A stretch of DNA of 64,000 nt from Reticulitermes speratus (GCA_021186555.1 JAJKFL010000003.1:44164408-44228407); one strand, 5' to 3'. Shown: positions 24,601 to 38,049, counted from the first letter of the stretch. Program-made: numbers and translations. Notes: generated from the sequence alone by a model not told the origin.

Positions 24601-25450
24601 GTATAGTTTAATTCATATATCATTGCATCATTTTTGAGCTGCATTTATAATTCATACAAAAAAGACAAAATCTGACAAACTTTGACATTTTATACATTCT
24701 TTCTGTCTCTCACCCCACTATTTTGCAATCAGTCTAATACAGATGTGTTCGTATTATTCACATTTTGCTTCACTGCAGAAACTAAGCTTTCTTACATCAA
24801 GACTCCCCATTTACTGCACTTTCAGACACTGAAACACAATCACACGTGCAACACATCAGCACGTTACACAGCTCGAATATGCAGCCACACATTTGTCACT
24901 TCTTGCTACATTAACAACTGTGTCAGAATCATAGAAGACCGATACAAATCAGTACCTTGTATTAAAAATTATGATCGCCATAATACTATGCATGATGAAG
25001 TAATCTGATGGTAGAGCTCAACTTCCTAACAAATAGTTTTGAACTGACATTACTTCCTTCAAACAGTTTTACCTAAAACTAACCTGCTGTTAATCACAGG
25101 CTTCTAAACATTACATCCATGTGTAAACAGTACAAACTCTGAAGAAATCAAGATTATTCATTTTAACTCATATGGATTGTATAACTGCAAATCTTGATCA
25201 TGCATGATGGCCTCAAGTATCTCTCACAAGTTATGACTGCTAATTAATTTTTCTAGATGGGCTGAAGAAGAAACTACAGCAAATAACACATACAAAGCAC
25301 ATGTACTCTGAAATACCATTCCCTTCAAAGAAAGAACTGGGTATGTAGAAAATACAGGCTATGGGCTGAATGATCAAGGACTTGTTGTTTGAGTCTTGGC
25401 AGGCACAAGAGAGCTCTTCTCTAAAGTGTCTAGCTGCTTTCATGCCCACT
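21600..25450. other. AT-rich, CpG-poor DNA, nothing recognised
   Basis: I found no exon with protein-family support on either strand. If E(Pc) continues this far left, its last small exon or 3' UTR could be here, but nothing in the sequence proves it. Confidence 0.35.
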
Positions 25451-25454
25451 CAAT

Positions 25455-25605
25455 CTGTTCAATGGGTACTAGGGGCTCTTACCCTGGGGGTGAAGCCAAC
25501 AAATCATCAAGCTGACCACTCACCTTCATCTAGAGCTGAGGTCAAGAATGCATTCAGCTATACCTCCTCTCTCCCATAAGCCTTCAGGGAATGGTACTTA
25601 ATTAA
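25455..25605 (+). mobile_element. SINE family B, body only
   Basis: The blocks CAATGGGTACTAGGGGCTCT, GACCACTCACCTTCATCTAG and CATAAGCCTTCAGGGAATGG match the body of the family B copy at 8262. The tRNA-like head is missing, so this is a 5'-truncated or decayed copy. Confidence 0.8.
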
Positions 25606-25609
25606 GCGT

Positions 25610-27476
25610 GGGAACAACTTTGCCTTTCATATGCACTGCGAGGATTTGAAACAAAAATTAACATTGTTTGAAATATATTCATGATATTTGGTCAAATTCA
25701 CCTTTTTTTAAGCATCAAGATTACACAGCAGATATTATAAATCAAAAAATGGCCTCTAAGTCAATACAGCCAATATCACAGCCATTAAGTTATGGTGTAG
25801 TTTATTGAATTCACATACTAGTGACACTCCATACCATGCAGACAATTTTTTATCTCCAATCTCAAATAAAGTCTGTCACAGCAGCAACAGCAACTACGAA
25901 TACACACAAACTTGCACGATTCTTTCGCATTTTGATCCCCAGAATTTATGAAACTTGGGCTTATCTGCAGAGTAACACAGTCCTGATAAAAGCCAAGCCA
26001 CATCCACAAGAGAGCAGCAGTTCTCACTGTTTTCAAAATATGCACATACTGGTCAATTTCCCAGCTGGTGAATGTAAAAGTCTATCTTACATATCAGCTT
26101 TATAAAACCATCAGAACTTTTTACACAACCACACATGCTGCCATCCCATCTTCAGATAAGTAAACTTACAGAACTGCAAAATAATTATTAAAACCAGACA
26201 TTCAATTTAAGTACTACTTAAAAATTATAGCACCCATATATTAAATTTCAACAAGCTTGACTTGCGTGCATGCATGTGTACATCTGTATTTACAAAGTCG
26301 GTATACTTTAACTTATAATTTCGCAGTTGTTAACTACAGAATATTTTTAATCTACATTCTAAGCATGGCTGTTGTCACGGGACCTGTATTGAATACACAG
26401 ACTTCATAATGAGTAAAGCTCCTGCAACAGCTGCCACGCTGGCACCCAAGATTAAAGAAATTCATATGTTCTGTACTTTCATCAAGCTCAAAATCAGTTT
26501 ATGAACCCATGTGTTGTATTAAACACACTTAATGACTGTGACCGTATATGGCAGTTACATAATACAAACACAGAATCAAGTTTATACAAAATGAATGCCT
26601 GTTTCACACTGGAACCATAAAATTAATTTCTGGTTAAGGATTATACCTGTATCACTGATACTTTACTTCAGAGCTTACAACACACACAAAGCAAAAGAGG
26701 AATAAGCTGTAATAAGCTTTCAGTCATTTGTACATTCCAGACTACTATTACAAAATTGTGATGATACAAGAACAAAGTGGAGAATCTGAGCTATAGCCAC
26801 AAAACCCTATCATAACATATAATAGCAGCAAGACGACCAAGCACACGGGCATAAATCAAACAAATGCTCAAAGAAAATTACACAGTGGAAAATGTGAGTT
26901 TCTGTGTGACATTCCATTCCTAGATATGTCCCTTTTCCTACAATCAAAGTTTCTCTGTCAATGAGCCATCCTAGAAAACCCATAAACAAATTTCCTTTCT
27001 TATGTTTTACTTGCCTTCATTTTAACAGTGGCAATTCGTAAAATGAATTTGAAACAGGAAATGTTTACTGTCACGATCTAAAAGTTTCACTTGTACTCCC
27101 CTCCATATACCAATACTGTCCCACTTAAAAAAGCTTATTACTCATTATTACTTATTCACTCAGAAAATTTTGCGTTTTCAGTAAATGCAGTTTCAATGAG
27201 TCCAATGAGTACGTGTACATTGAATACTACAATAAGATAACATTAATTTATTTAGTGTGTAATTTGTCTCTTGTATCAATGCTTAAGTTCAATATACCAC
27301 AGGCTCTAATGCCACATTATTCCACTTTCAGGAAATCTGATTAAGAACTTCACAATAACTGGTATTTTTTTTAACTAAATTAATGAAATGTATAATTTCA
27401 TTAATCTAGTTACAAAGAAAAATACCAAATAGTCTAAACATTACAGAACTGTCACATTTTTCCTTCTACACTTGCC
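25610..27476. other. AT-rich DNA, nothing recognised
   Basis: No gene, structural RNA or repeat family recognised. Confidence 0.35.
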
Positions 27477-27480
27477 TTAA

Positions 27481-27643
27481 CCATTTGGTACCAGAATTAA
27501 ATGCCTGGTGTGATCTGCAGCAGACCAGAATTTAAATGGGTGCTGCATAAGAGTGGCTATAATTGGCCAGCGGCAATACCTGATGTTTGGCGGTTTTAGT
27601 ATCGCACTGTGCGTTACAAAGACATAGTGTTTGGCACCAAAGG
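27481..27643. mobile_element. piggyBac-like MITE, copy 1
   Basis: A 163-bp element lies between TTAA sites (27477-27480 and 27644-27647), the piggyBac target. The ends are inverted (CCATTTGGTACCAGA and TTTGGCACCAAAGG). The interior (CCTGGTGTGATCTGCAGCAG, AAGAGTGGCTATAATTGGCC) matches the second copy at 61155. It has no coding capacity. Confidence 0.85.
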
Positions 27644-27988
27644 TTAATATGAACTACTTATTAACAAATTATGAAAGATGCCTAATATACTGTAATAAAT
27701 CTGTTGCACACATCAACACATACAAGTGATCTGCTTGTTAAAGTCTGCCGGTCCTCAGCAACAGTATCCTTATATTCAAAATGTTTAACATTTCTCCTGC
27801 TAAAGTACAACATTACGTGCTGTGTAAAAACAGGAATGGCTTTCTCACTGAGAGTGTTGTGCAACTTTTCACTGACATTTACCATATGCAATTTATTTAC
27901 AGGAAAATGTTAATCCATATGGCAGTTACAAGGTTAGTAAGACTTGCATGCATTCTTCATGATGTACTGAATGTTCAAACCTCAAATA

Positions 27989-28016
27989 CACACACACACA
28001 CACACATATGTTCACT

Positions 28017-28092
<76 letters not shown>

Positions 28093-28123
28093 AAGAAAGA
28101 AAGAATGAAAGAAAGAAAGAAAG
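27989..28123. repeat. (AC)n, (GA)n and (GAAA)n microsatellites
   Basis: An AC tract lies at 27989-28005. An almost uninterrupted GA tract of about 72 bases runs from 28020 to 28091. GAAA-type repeats extend to 28123. They create spurious Arg/Glu open frames. Confidence 0.97.
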
Positions 28124-28124
28124 C

Positions 28125-31100
28125 AGTTTACCCTCTGTCCATAACATAGGTTTTATTTTATGTATTCCCATCCATGTTGGTCACAACTGATGCACAGGTG
28201 TACAAACTTTTCAGGATAAGTACAATTTCTCATTTTCATTGCAGTGTTTTTAACAAGGATAACTTCAGTGAACACCATCAATCTGCAAATTTACATCATA
28301 GATGCCAAAGAACTCTCTCAGGTAACACACTAACCAACTCTAATATTAGAAGTTAATACTGCTTCTAAATAGAAGAGTACATCACAAAAGAATGCTACCA
28401 CAACAAGATTTAACCAACAATTTATATGATACATACAGATTCTTGCCCTGTTCACAAACAAAATGTCTACTCTAAGATTGTGATAGGGGCGTAAGAATTG
28501 CAATCTGTCACTGCCAAGGACTTAGGACTGTCAATTTGAAAGTTTGATATAACAATCATCTTTATTTCTGCATTACAATCTGCCATGCGAATTAATTTTG
28601 CATACTGTAAGCTTTCAAGCAGGAGCCCCAAGTTTTAAATGTTTATGTTGTATGAATATATGAAAAATATACATCTCCTGTTCTTCTCATTCATTGTACA
28701 GCACTAAATAATGCAGTTTAAAGCCTTGAAAGATATCTGCATAAATTAGGACCAGAAACAAAGTACCTAATACTAGGGCATCTAACATGAGTGTTATTAC
28801 TATGTATTTCTGTTCTTTTCACAATCTTCTAGCGAAGGTCTGCAGTGTTGTTCAAGTATCAGGATTTTATGGTTCCAAATGGGGCTACATAGTCCCCATA
28901 TTTCATTACTTCTTACTGGGACTGCTATTTCACGTATGTATAAAGTTACTATGTATAGGTTCACCTGCTGCACACACACACACACACACACACACAAAGC
29001 TGTTATATTATGTTCACAAAAACATAAACAGTGAAGGATATGGGTCATTCACCACATATGCAAACTAGCCAATCTTACTCAGTTCTTGTAATATTACAAT
29101 GTAGCAGGTGTCATCTTTGTCTTGAAACTTCCCAATGACTCTGTACAATGATTCAGGCTCACGTGGAACAAAGCACACCATAACCATCAACTTGTGGTGA
29201 CAGGAAATATATTCGTAAATTCTCAAACACAACTATCCAGAAGTGTAAAATATTGATTATACACCACCAACTGAGAAAACCTGTACACTGAGAAGACTTT
29301 GGGAGGACTCCTGGTGCTCCCACTTTCATGGCTGCTCAATAATTCTGACTTAGAGGCCACTATATTTCACACATGTGATACTACATTCAAGTTGCAATCA
29401 GAGAAGTGGCAAGAGTGGCTGACTTTCCATAGAGAAATACACTTGCTGCCCTGTTAGATACACGTTTTCATGATTTTCACAGGCATATTTGTGGCACAAC
29501 AGTTGTTATCGGCATTAGCTTAGATGTTAGAAAATTAGAGATTTTGTTTCAAGAAACTCTCTCCTACACAAACAGGCAGAGAATAATAGTCTTACGAGCT
29601 TATACAGTTGCATAAACTCAGCTGGCAATTATGAAGGATGACTTAGCTTGTAACTAAGACTTACGTTGTAATGTAACTTTTGTAGATAAAGTAGGTGTAA
29701 TTTAACATCCATGCTGAAAGAAAAAGTAACTCATTAATAACTACTGTCAAATTCATGAATTGGTTCCAGGTTTATATATTTTTATACACAAATTCCTTAC
29801 CAATTTAACTATTTTGACTCTCCTGTCAAATTTTTATGCACTACAAACATTTTTACTATTATTGTCATATTTCAATATCTCACAGGTATCAGTGTCATAC
29901 CTTGCATACCCCATTTCCTGTATGAGCCAAATAATTATACACTGGTTCTCTAACAAGGTACAATTTCAATAAACCATACATTACCTAAAAGGACAGAATT
30001 CATTTTTAACATGCTTCAAGAAAATTACTTCAAAATTGTTAACAATACTGAAGACATCACAACAAGCAGGTGACAAGTTATCCATAGTTTTATATGAAAT
30101 CCAGCCAGGTTTCTGTTCACAGCAGTGACTGGATATATATGTATAAACTCCATGACACACTCAAATGGGATTAAATTACATTATAAGCTCTTTATGAATA
30201 TGAAACAAATGAACAAAAAACAAAAATAATTCTACTTCAGAAAGCAGATATATTAATTGTATTGGGGAAATAAATGAGTTTCTTCAGAAGGTACATTCCA
30301 TTCCACTTCATTCCACCTGAATCCTTTGGCAAAGATTTTGGGAAGTAAACTGTGACTACATGATGCATACCTTCTGGCCACAGTGCTGCACTACTGGTAA
30401 AATTTTTGGTAGCTTGACAAGCATAATACCATTTCACATGCAACTTTTCAATCATTAAGACAATAAATTATTTTTGGTTGCTGAGAGAATGTATAATGGT
30501 TCTCTAATTCTTAAAAATGAAAACAAAAATGAAAGCTGAACATCATTCCCTACTACCACACCACATGCAATGAAACCTCCCTCCATCATTCTCCTATGCA
30601 TCACCTTCCCACAAGTATTGTTCATTTATTGTGGTCACTATAAATCTGACACCTTTACAATTTTTCCTCAGCTGTTCTATTCCTGTGTTCATTATTCCTT
30701 TTCTGCAGGGCCTACAGAAACTACAGACAGAGGGTTCATTATATTATGCAAACCTCCTGCAATATAGAAAAACCTCTAGCTTAGCTTCTTTTAGTTTCAC
30801 CTTTCTCAAGTTTTCCATGGTGTTACATAATAATAGCTACGCAGTTCAGCCAAACACCATGCCAATACAAAGATCCAAGCCCTGTGATGTTATGCCATAC
30901 TGAGTGGTAATTTGGGAAACACCATCCCATTGTGTTGATCAATCCAATAATTAAGTATAAGGTCTGAATAACACACCAGTTAGTAGCAGAAAGTCATATA
31001 CTCATTATATTTATGCTACTTATTTCCTTTTAAGCATTTGTATTTACTGATGCGAAAAACTTGACTAGCATACTAATTTGGGTAACATCATGTAATGAGT

Positions 31101-31130
31101 ATATGACTTTAGTTACTGACATTTAGGAAG
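28125..31130. other. AT-rich DNA, nothing firm
   Basis: No gene recognised. A (CA)n tract of about 26 bases lies at 28971-28996. A 72-codon minus-strand frame at 30237-30455 has no recognisable family. Confidence 0.35.
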
Positions 31131-31134
31131 AGTG

Positions 31135-31240
31135 CATCACCTCCATCTTCAGGATCTAGCTGTCCTGCAACATCTCAGAAGACTCAGATCTTCTTCAACA
31201 CTGCTGTGAGAACCTTAAAACTCGCATTGTACTAGTATAT
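31135..31240. repeat. Short dispersed repeat, copy 2, with CTGAAGATGGAGG string
   Basis: On the minus strand it carries CTGAAGATGGAGG (31151-31139), shared with the hammerhead-like repeats. The adjoining TCTTCAACACTGCTGTGAGA, ACCTTAAAACTCGCA matches the repeats at 12245 and 40975. Confidence 0.5.
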
Positions 31241-32515
31241 TAACCAGCATCCACAAGTGTACAAAACGCATGTTGACAGTCAGTACATCATATGGTGACT
31301 TCATGCATGGCATTTTGGTGCTGACTGAACACCAGACAATGGCATCAAAGCAAAAAGTATCATGTACACATCTATTTAACTCCTGTTATGGTCTTCACAA
31401 TTGTAGTTTCCCCTGTTTTGTTCCTCTAGTTTACTTTAATTATACCAGCAACATTTTACTTTCAATTTACACAAGCAAAAGTACCATTCTTTCTTTGTCT
31501 GTAGCATGGTTGCTTTCCTTGTCTTTATTGTGGTGTGTGGTCAAACAATACAGTTCCAGGATTGATGCTTTAAGAAGAGGCACACATAAAACCAGAAGAG
31601 AATTGTTTTACTCTCCTTGACAATAATCTCCTTGACTGCAACACACATTTGACATATTTCTAAAAGTTGCACAAAACAGTCATTGAAGACATCCAAAAGA
31701 ACTGCATTTACTTTGGCAGTTCAGTCTTTCTTGATGTTCGTGACTGAGTAAGGCGGCTTGCTGATCTGCACCACACTGTCACTTGCCATGAAGCACTCAC
31801 TATCACGGCAGAATGAGCTCATCAGGGAGATCATGTGGAACAAACTTCACAAATATCTCCTCTGTCCAAAATTTTCATCAAGAATCTGATGAATCATTTC
31901 CTGGTTAAACTGCAGCTAATCCTCCAACAATTCTGGGGTCATTCAAGTCTCTGGTCACGAGTTCACAAACTTCTGCAACCATTTCTAAATTCTGTGCAAC
32001 TGACTTTCTTCTCTGAATATTTTAAATCACTCAAAAACATGTGGAAGAGGTATAACTTCATTTACGTAACAAGTTTTCAAGTGTTTCAAATGTTTCTGTA
32101 TACCTGTTTTCCTTACTTTGCAACAAACCTTGATGTTCACTCGCTGCTCCATGAGAGAGAAAAACACAACTTATGGATGAACTGACTGAGGTAGAACTTT
32201 CTCTTCACTAATACCCAGTGGTCATAACAGGTTTATGCAGCAAACCATACCTGCATGACACCATCAGTTCCAGAACTTTGTTATTTTACCACATATATAT
32301 AGTAGCTAAAACCTTAAGGAAACAAGAACACTCAAATTTAAGAATTAAAGAACATACACATGATTAAAACAAAAATATGAATAAGATTTGAAATTGCATC
32401 TCAAAACTGTACTGCAATACTTATGCTTCAGATTAACAGGTATACCTATTGTACAAACTTGCAAGAGTAGGGAGTAAATCTCAAATGTTTGGATGTTCAC
32501 AATTAGCCTTACAGT
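31241..32515. other. AT-rich DNA, nothing recognised
   Basis: No supported gene or repeat. Confidence 0.35.
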
Positions 32516-32519
32516 GAGA

Positions 32520-32830
32520 AAAAGCAATCCTTGTACAGGCCTGGACAGGCCCTTAGGGATCCAGGAGGTTGAGGCTCCCAGAACATCTAGACAATTGGCA
32601 CAAGAAGGTGGCAAGGTTGTCAGCCCTACGCATTGGCCGCCTTTACCACCCCCCAGGAGATACCCCTGGTACTCATTTCTGTTAAGAGACTGAGTCGACC
32701 CCAGGGCCATAGTGCGGCCGGAAGGATCAAGTCAGTGAAAAATCCCAATGACTCCATCGTGAAACAAACCTGCAACCTTCTGGCTTGTATCACAGTGCCT
32801 CAACCAGCTGTGCTACCGCTCATACAGTGA
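32520..32830 (-). mobile_element. tRNA-derived SINE, family D
   Basis: On the minus strand the element begins near 32825 with a perfect A-box (TAGCACAGCTGG). A tRNA-like half containing GGTTGCAGGTTTG follows as the B-box equivalent. The body, with the reverse of CCCCCAGGAGATACCCCTGG and of GCCTGGACAGGCCCTTAGGG, is GC-rich against AT-rich surroundings, as expected of an insertion. No second copy was noticed in the window. Confidence 0.65.
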
Positions 32831-32834
32831 AAAC

Positions 32835-35800
32835 AGGTAAGTTAATTTATAGCGTCACTTTTCTTGCAATACAAATACAACAAATGTACAGTAGCTAAAA
32901 ATTTAAAGAAGGAATAAAATTCAACTGCAAAGAATTAAAGAATACTCACATGACTTAGAAAAGACTGGGGAAAGTATTACAATGACATGCAAAAATTGTA
33001 CTGCTTCAATGGCCATAGTTAATACACATACTGGGAGGATAATGAGTGCTCTGTATTAAGTCTGAGATTGGGTATAGGAAAAAATGATATATATGGTACC
33101 TTTCCTTAACAATATAAAAAATTCAGTACCTAGAACTATAAAATGACATTAAATTTAAGAAATACCTCACTTTAAGAAAGAACTCTTAATTTCTTTATTC
33201 TTATATTTTATTTTTAAAAGAGAGCTGTATTATAAATGCTGCAAACTGCCAGAAAGATGTCCTGGCCATAAAAACCTGAGCATCAGTCAGTATTGTACCT
33301 CCTAGCCTGCTGAAGCCCTTCACTGGTACTGTAACTGGTCTGTCAGACTCACAAAATTGTTTCTGCAATGCAGACATGAGAAACCTTGAACAGAAGTAAC
33401 CAGTCTATAATGACAATAAACTGTTATTGGTGCACAAGCTTCAATTTATTCTTTCAGTGCTCAATATATGGTTTTATAAGCTTAGATTAAAAAACGTATC
33501 AGAGAAAGAGTCTCGCTCTGAGGACAGGGTGACCTGTTCTTCACTCTTGTGTAAAAGATAAAATCAACACATTTGCAAATAAAATAGCCTTGTATGGAAA
33601 CCCATAGAAGATAAAAAAAAGTGAAATGAGGCAAATTTATTCCAGGTCTGATGTCTAAAGCATTCTGAGTATGAAAACCTGCTTCAAATTTGTATTTCAG
33701 GGGCACATTGCATGACCTACCATGCAGAGAGAAAATGAAACCCGAAATGTAATCTGAAAGTTGCTGTTTTCAGCTTGAAGACAACCAAATTATGTATGCT
33801 GTTCCTGCTTTCCTGGGAGTTATTTTATGCGACTCACTAACTCAAGACTATACAGCACTGATCTATGTACTGGACAGTAACACCAATTTATAAATTACGT
33901 GATTTTTTGATAAAAATATTTTATCTTATCACTAGTAGCTCCTCTAGTTCACACAGCATGTTTCTGGACAAAACAGCCTCATGATACCTAAATGTTAAAG
34001 CTACCTGGCATTTTCAACCAAACAAGTCACTTCCAAAACCAAGTAATTTCTGTCTCTGCTATCAGAGTGGAGAACACTTCACATCAGAACACTTCAACTG
34101 AATTAATTTCTTTTAGTTTCAGTTCTTGCAACATACAGATTACTTTTTATTGTGTGTGTGCATGTGTGTGTATTATGTTATCCTTCTGTCACACTAAGGT
34201 GGAACAAATGACATAGAGAAATATTTGAACTATTTTTAATATGGAATTCTTTGAGATAAAGTCCTCCAGACCTATCATTATGCCAAGAAGTTCATAAAAT
34301 CAGAGAATGCGTGTGTTCACATTGGAGCCTCACTACAGCCTTCTAAATAAGTAAGAGCAGCAAATAAAATTTATATTGTTTGGTGATGTATGTACTAATA
34401 GGGATATCAGCCTCTGTTTTATTGCTTCAAGGACTGCCACACCAAGCTGAAATGCAAACTAAGGTAATGAAATTCACCTACAGAGAATCTGCAGATATTA
34501 CAAGTTCTGCCTAGAAAATTTGAAGGAAAGTTTCGCTTAAATTCTAGAAGTCACAGCAATTTCAGTCCAAGCACTCATTTTCATAAATTTAAAGCCCCAT
34601 CCCCTTGTCCTCAGGTTATTTAAATTCATGTAAATTCTATGGTCTTATTAGGTTAACAGACTTTTATGTTAGAAGACTGCATAATAACTGCATTCTTTGA
34701 ATTCAACAATCTTCTACAGTTGGTGTAATTTATTTAACCTTCAACAAACATAATAAAACTCAAGAGCATGTTCGCTGAATATTCTTACAATGACACAGAT
34801 CTACAAAGACTTGAAACTGTTCACAGAATATATCATAAATAAAAAGAATGGACATGTCTACTAGTGGAATATTCCATAAAAGAAATGGTAAGAGTTAATC
34901 AACAGCTGTTCAACAACTTTATGAAGCCCTCTTATTTGGCTTGCTTTTACAGAATGGCACATCTGCTAGCAGTCCACAGTATAAATGGGCTGGCCTATAC
35001 TCTCATGTCACAGACAGCTACCGAAACAGTGACAGGGTTTGAATACTTTGCAAGTTACAGCTGACACTGAAAGCACAAACAGCTGGCATCACGAGCTGAC
35101 TTTACATTAAGCTAAAGTCTATGGACTGCTTAAAGATGTGCCACATTTCACATAATCACAAAACTATCTCCATTGTATAGTAAGGCAACCTGGTAACAGC
35201 ACATCATGCTCAGTTTTCTATAATGCTTCCCAGGAAAGAACATGTCTGATCCTCACCGCTCAGTATTACGTCTACCACACTCATAAGGGCAACAAGTGAT
35301 TCTCTTTTATCATTGCAACAAGGTACAAAATGTGTCTTATGCAACTTCAGCCACTACTAATGGCAAGACAAGATGTAAGTAAATGTACCGGACTTTCCTT
35401 TTTCCACACAACTGCTTTATACTTGGAATCGTCTCAATACTTATTTGTACATTTCTATGTTGTGTGCTCCTTCATGGAAACTAACATTATATCTGCTTTC
35501 CAATTTACCTTCCATTCATTCTTTCATCCCACCTTACAATAATCTGTAACATTTCTTCCGAATTCCTACCACCTTAAAAAGCTTCATATTTATTCTTCAA
35601 TTCCCCGAACAGCTGGGTCGTTTTCCTTCATCAAGTGACTTCCATGGGGAGGGAATTATTTTTCCTAACAAGCTGCTTCTTGTCAACACACACCTGGATG
35701 CTTGCTTTGTCTTTGTTGTTTGCATCAACTTCTAAACCTTCACCACTGTGAACAGACACAACACAGTCATCTCACTACAGCAAATCACTAAAGGCAGAGA

Positions 35801-35885
35801 AAGGATATAATACAATTTCAAGCTGCAACTCTCACACATTAACCAGAATTTAACCACACAAACTTCTGACAATGGTTTCACGTAG
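32835..35885. other. AT-rich, CpG-poor DNA, nothing recognised
   Basis: No exon could be supported on either strand. The missing last E(Pc) exon could lie here, since exon 8 ends in a good donor at 36947. Minus-strand open frames are short and unlike the family. Confidence 0.35.
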
Positions 35886-35890
35886 GTTTT

Positions 35891-36251
35891 ATCAGTTATA
35901 TTTATTAGGACTTTTTCTATTGTCACAACACACAACACCACACAATGTTTTGGAAACTACCTGCTTCCATCTTCAGGTGAAGTAACACTAACCTCAAAAC
36001 AAATTAACCAACAATAAAATAAATACACCATCAACAGCTATTCATGGGAAATAACACAAACATATACCAGAAACTAATATTTTTGTGTTATTTCCCATGA
36101 ATAGATATTTATGGTGTATTTGTTTTATGGTTGGTTAATTTGTTTTGAGGTTAGCATTACTTTGCCTGAAGATGGAAACAGGTAGTTTCTGAAATGTTAT
36201 GCGGTGTTGTGTGCGGTGAAAATGGAAAAAGTCCTAATAAATATTACTGAT
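35891..36251. repeat. Fold-back repeat with hammerhead-like cores in both arms
   Basis: The arms are about 170 bp, separated by about 25 bases. The left arm begins ATCAGTTATATTTATTAGGA and the right arm ends with its inverse near 36251. In the right arm, on the plus strand, CTGAAGA (36166-36172) is followed by a GGAAAC/GTTTCT hairpin and GAAA (36191-36194). In the left arm, on the minus strand, CTGAAGA (35976-35970) is followed by GGAA/TTCC-type pairing and AAAAC. The layout matches the catalytic core of hammerhead ribozymes. Confidence 0.85.
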
Positions 36252-36402
36252 TAATAAGAAGGCCCTGCCATAGCTGATCTTCAGGTTTTCTTTGAGTGTA
36301 GCTTAAAATCAGATATTTTATGTGCACTTCATCACAGCATGACAGCACATCTCCAGATCAAAGTCACGAGCTTCTCATAATATCTGACTTCACAGGACAG
36401 TC

Positions 36403-36439
36403 TTTCTTGAGAAGCTGAGTCACTCAGCTTCTCAAGAAA
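36403..36439. repeat. Perfect 37-bp palindrome
   Basis: TTTCTTGAGAAGCTGAGT at 403-420 is the exact reverse complement of 422-439, around a single central C at 421. It could be a small hairpin. It does not have a plant or animal miRNA-like loop, so its function is unknown. Confidence 0.95.
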
Positions 36440-36946
36440 TTCTCTGCCATTTATAGAACCCAAAGATATATCACAGTGTTATAAGAGCCTGGAGAAGAGA
36501 AAATTCTTTTGCTCCTGCCATGATACAAACTCTGAATTTTCTAGCAAATAGCCAAGTCTCTATACTGACTGCACTATCCTAGCTCCTATAACTTGGTTGA
36601 TGGGAAGCCAGTTTTTCTGCTGTGACCGAAGAGTTGTAATGTCACTACATACACCAATGCACAAATAAATATTAATCTTTAACGAACAAATGGGACAATG
36701 TCCCTTTAAATGTACATCCTCTCTGTCTGAAAGGGAAAACACTGTCCTGCAGTGGGCATTTAAATTGAATAGTGCTCTGGCCACAGCAGAAATCTGGCAT
36801 TTAAAAGGCCATATGCTAAAGGTTAAATTCTAGCAATATATTCCTACAGACCAGACTAAGTTCTTGCACCAAATGTTCTCTGCATCAATTATTTATGTTC
36901 ACGTGCATAATCCTGGTTTACTCCATCATACATTAACTTCACTCAC

Positions 36947-37331
36947 CTGTTAAGCGTAACTTCCCCTGCAATGCCTGGTTCCTGTTTAATGTTCGCAGTA
37001 GCTACAATACCATCATCACCACCACTACTAGCAGTAGACATCACCACAGGTGGCATTGTAACTGCAACTGCCGATCTTGTGGTCACTGCCACCCTGTTGT
37101 AGTTGTGCTGAAGGATGCCTGCTGCTGATCGAAGCTGTTGAGTTGCAATGAGCGTCCGGTGGTGACTGTCACTGGAACTAAGCGTAGCAGAGCTAGGAGC
37201 AGGATGAGATAAAGTGGACGGACCTAAACCTTCATGGCCAAGCTGGAGCGACGAACTGTAGCAAGAGTTGGACTGATGATGATGACTTCTGTTTGTGTGG
37301 ACCGCCAATCTTGACCTGCTAGTGCCTGGAA
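36947..37331 (-). CDS. E(Pc): E(Pc) exon 8 (visible numbering), Ser/Thr-rich C-terminal region
   Basis: This exon is bounded by an acceptor (pyrimidine tract ending CTTCAG at 37332) and a strong donor (ACAG|GTGAGT at 36947/36946). It has 385 bases: 2 leading bases, 127 codons and 2 trailing bases. The open frame gives PGTSRSRLAVHTNRSHHHQS, further on AVTTRSAVAVTMPPVVM, and an IKQEPGIAGEVTLN end. IKQEP is a typical SUMO-acceptor-like (psi-K-x-E) string. It lies between E(Pc) exon 7 and unfound downstream exons on the same strand. The sequence is low-complexity, so membership in E(Pc) rests on strand, splice signals, uninterrupted coding frame and the Ser/Thr-rich style of the insect C-terminus, not on a conserved domain. 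Its frame does not match exon 7 unless one base is added or a weaker donor is used. Confidence 0.75.
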
Positions 37332-38017
37332 CTGAAGATGACAACCCGCATTAATTTAGAACTATAAAAAGACATTGAAATATTTCAAATGAACATTTAA
37401 TCCCAGTAAACATTCTTAAGAAGCACAATTAGAACTACATAATTTCATCATCTTCAGTCATTTATACAAAGAAACCTTTTGGCATAATTTTACTGGCTTT
37501 CATTTAACAGCCACTGTTCTAGATCCTACTGAGGAACTGACAGACCAGTTCCATGCTTTGTCAGGTTTCATAACATAAACCTACGCCCAGCCCAGACACT
37601 GGAAGACCGGCCATTATTGTGTGTGTGTGTAAGCTAACCTCCACACATCTAGAAAGATTCTCTGCCACTTGCAACCTGAGGACACATAGAACAACAGTGA
37701 CAAGAATTTTGCTTAACAGAAGGGAAAAGGATAATAATAGGATGGATCTTGGTGGAATAAGTTGCAAGATGTGAAGGGGGATGGAACTGGCTCAGGATCA
37801 TACCCAATGGGTGACTTTGGGGTCTACCACCAGGGTGTTACAACTGGGAGTGGCTGCAACAGACAGTTACATATGTATGTGCAGTAGAAAGGGATGTAAG
37901 ATGATTTCATACCGCTGCTGCACAGGTGCTAGTAATGTGGTTCATGTGTTACCTGCGCAAGTTCTGTGAAATTTATCCGCAGTTCTTCTTAAAATGGGAA
38001 AAGAAGGCTGTAACAAA

Positions 38018-38018
<1 letters not shown>

Positions 38019-38048
<30 letters not shown>
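38019..38048. repeat. Poly(G) tract of 30
   Basis: An uninterrupted run of G within the large E(Pc) intron. It could form a G-quadruplex on the plus strand (C-rich on the transcribed-sense strand). The true length may be uncertain in the assembly. Confidence 0.95.

Positions 38049-38049
<1 letters not shown>

Noticed and set aside
27781..28149. Open frames rich in Arg-Glu
   Set aside because: They are translations of the (GA)n microsatellite, with no protein-family support.
30237..30455. 72-codon minus-strand frame considered as a downstream E(Pc) exon
   Set aside because: No in-phase acceptor could be shown and the sequence lacks the Ser/Thr/Gln-rich character or any conserved C-terminal motif.
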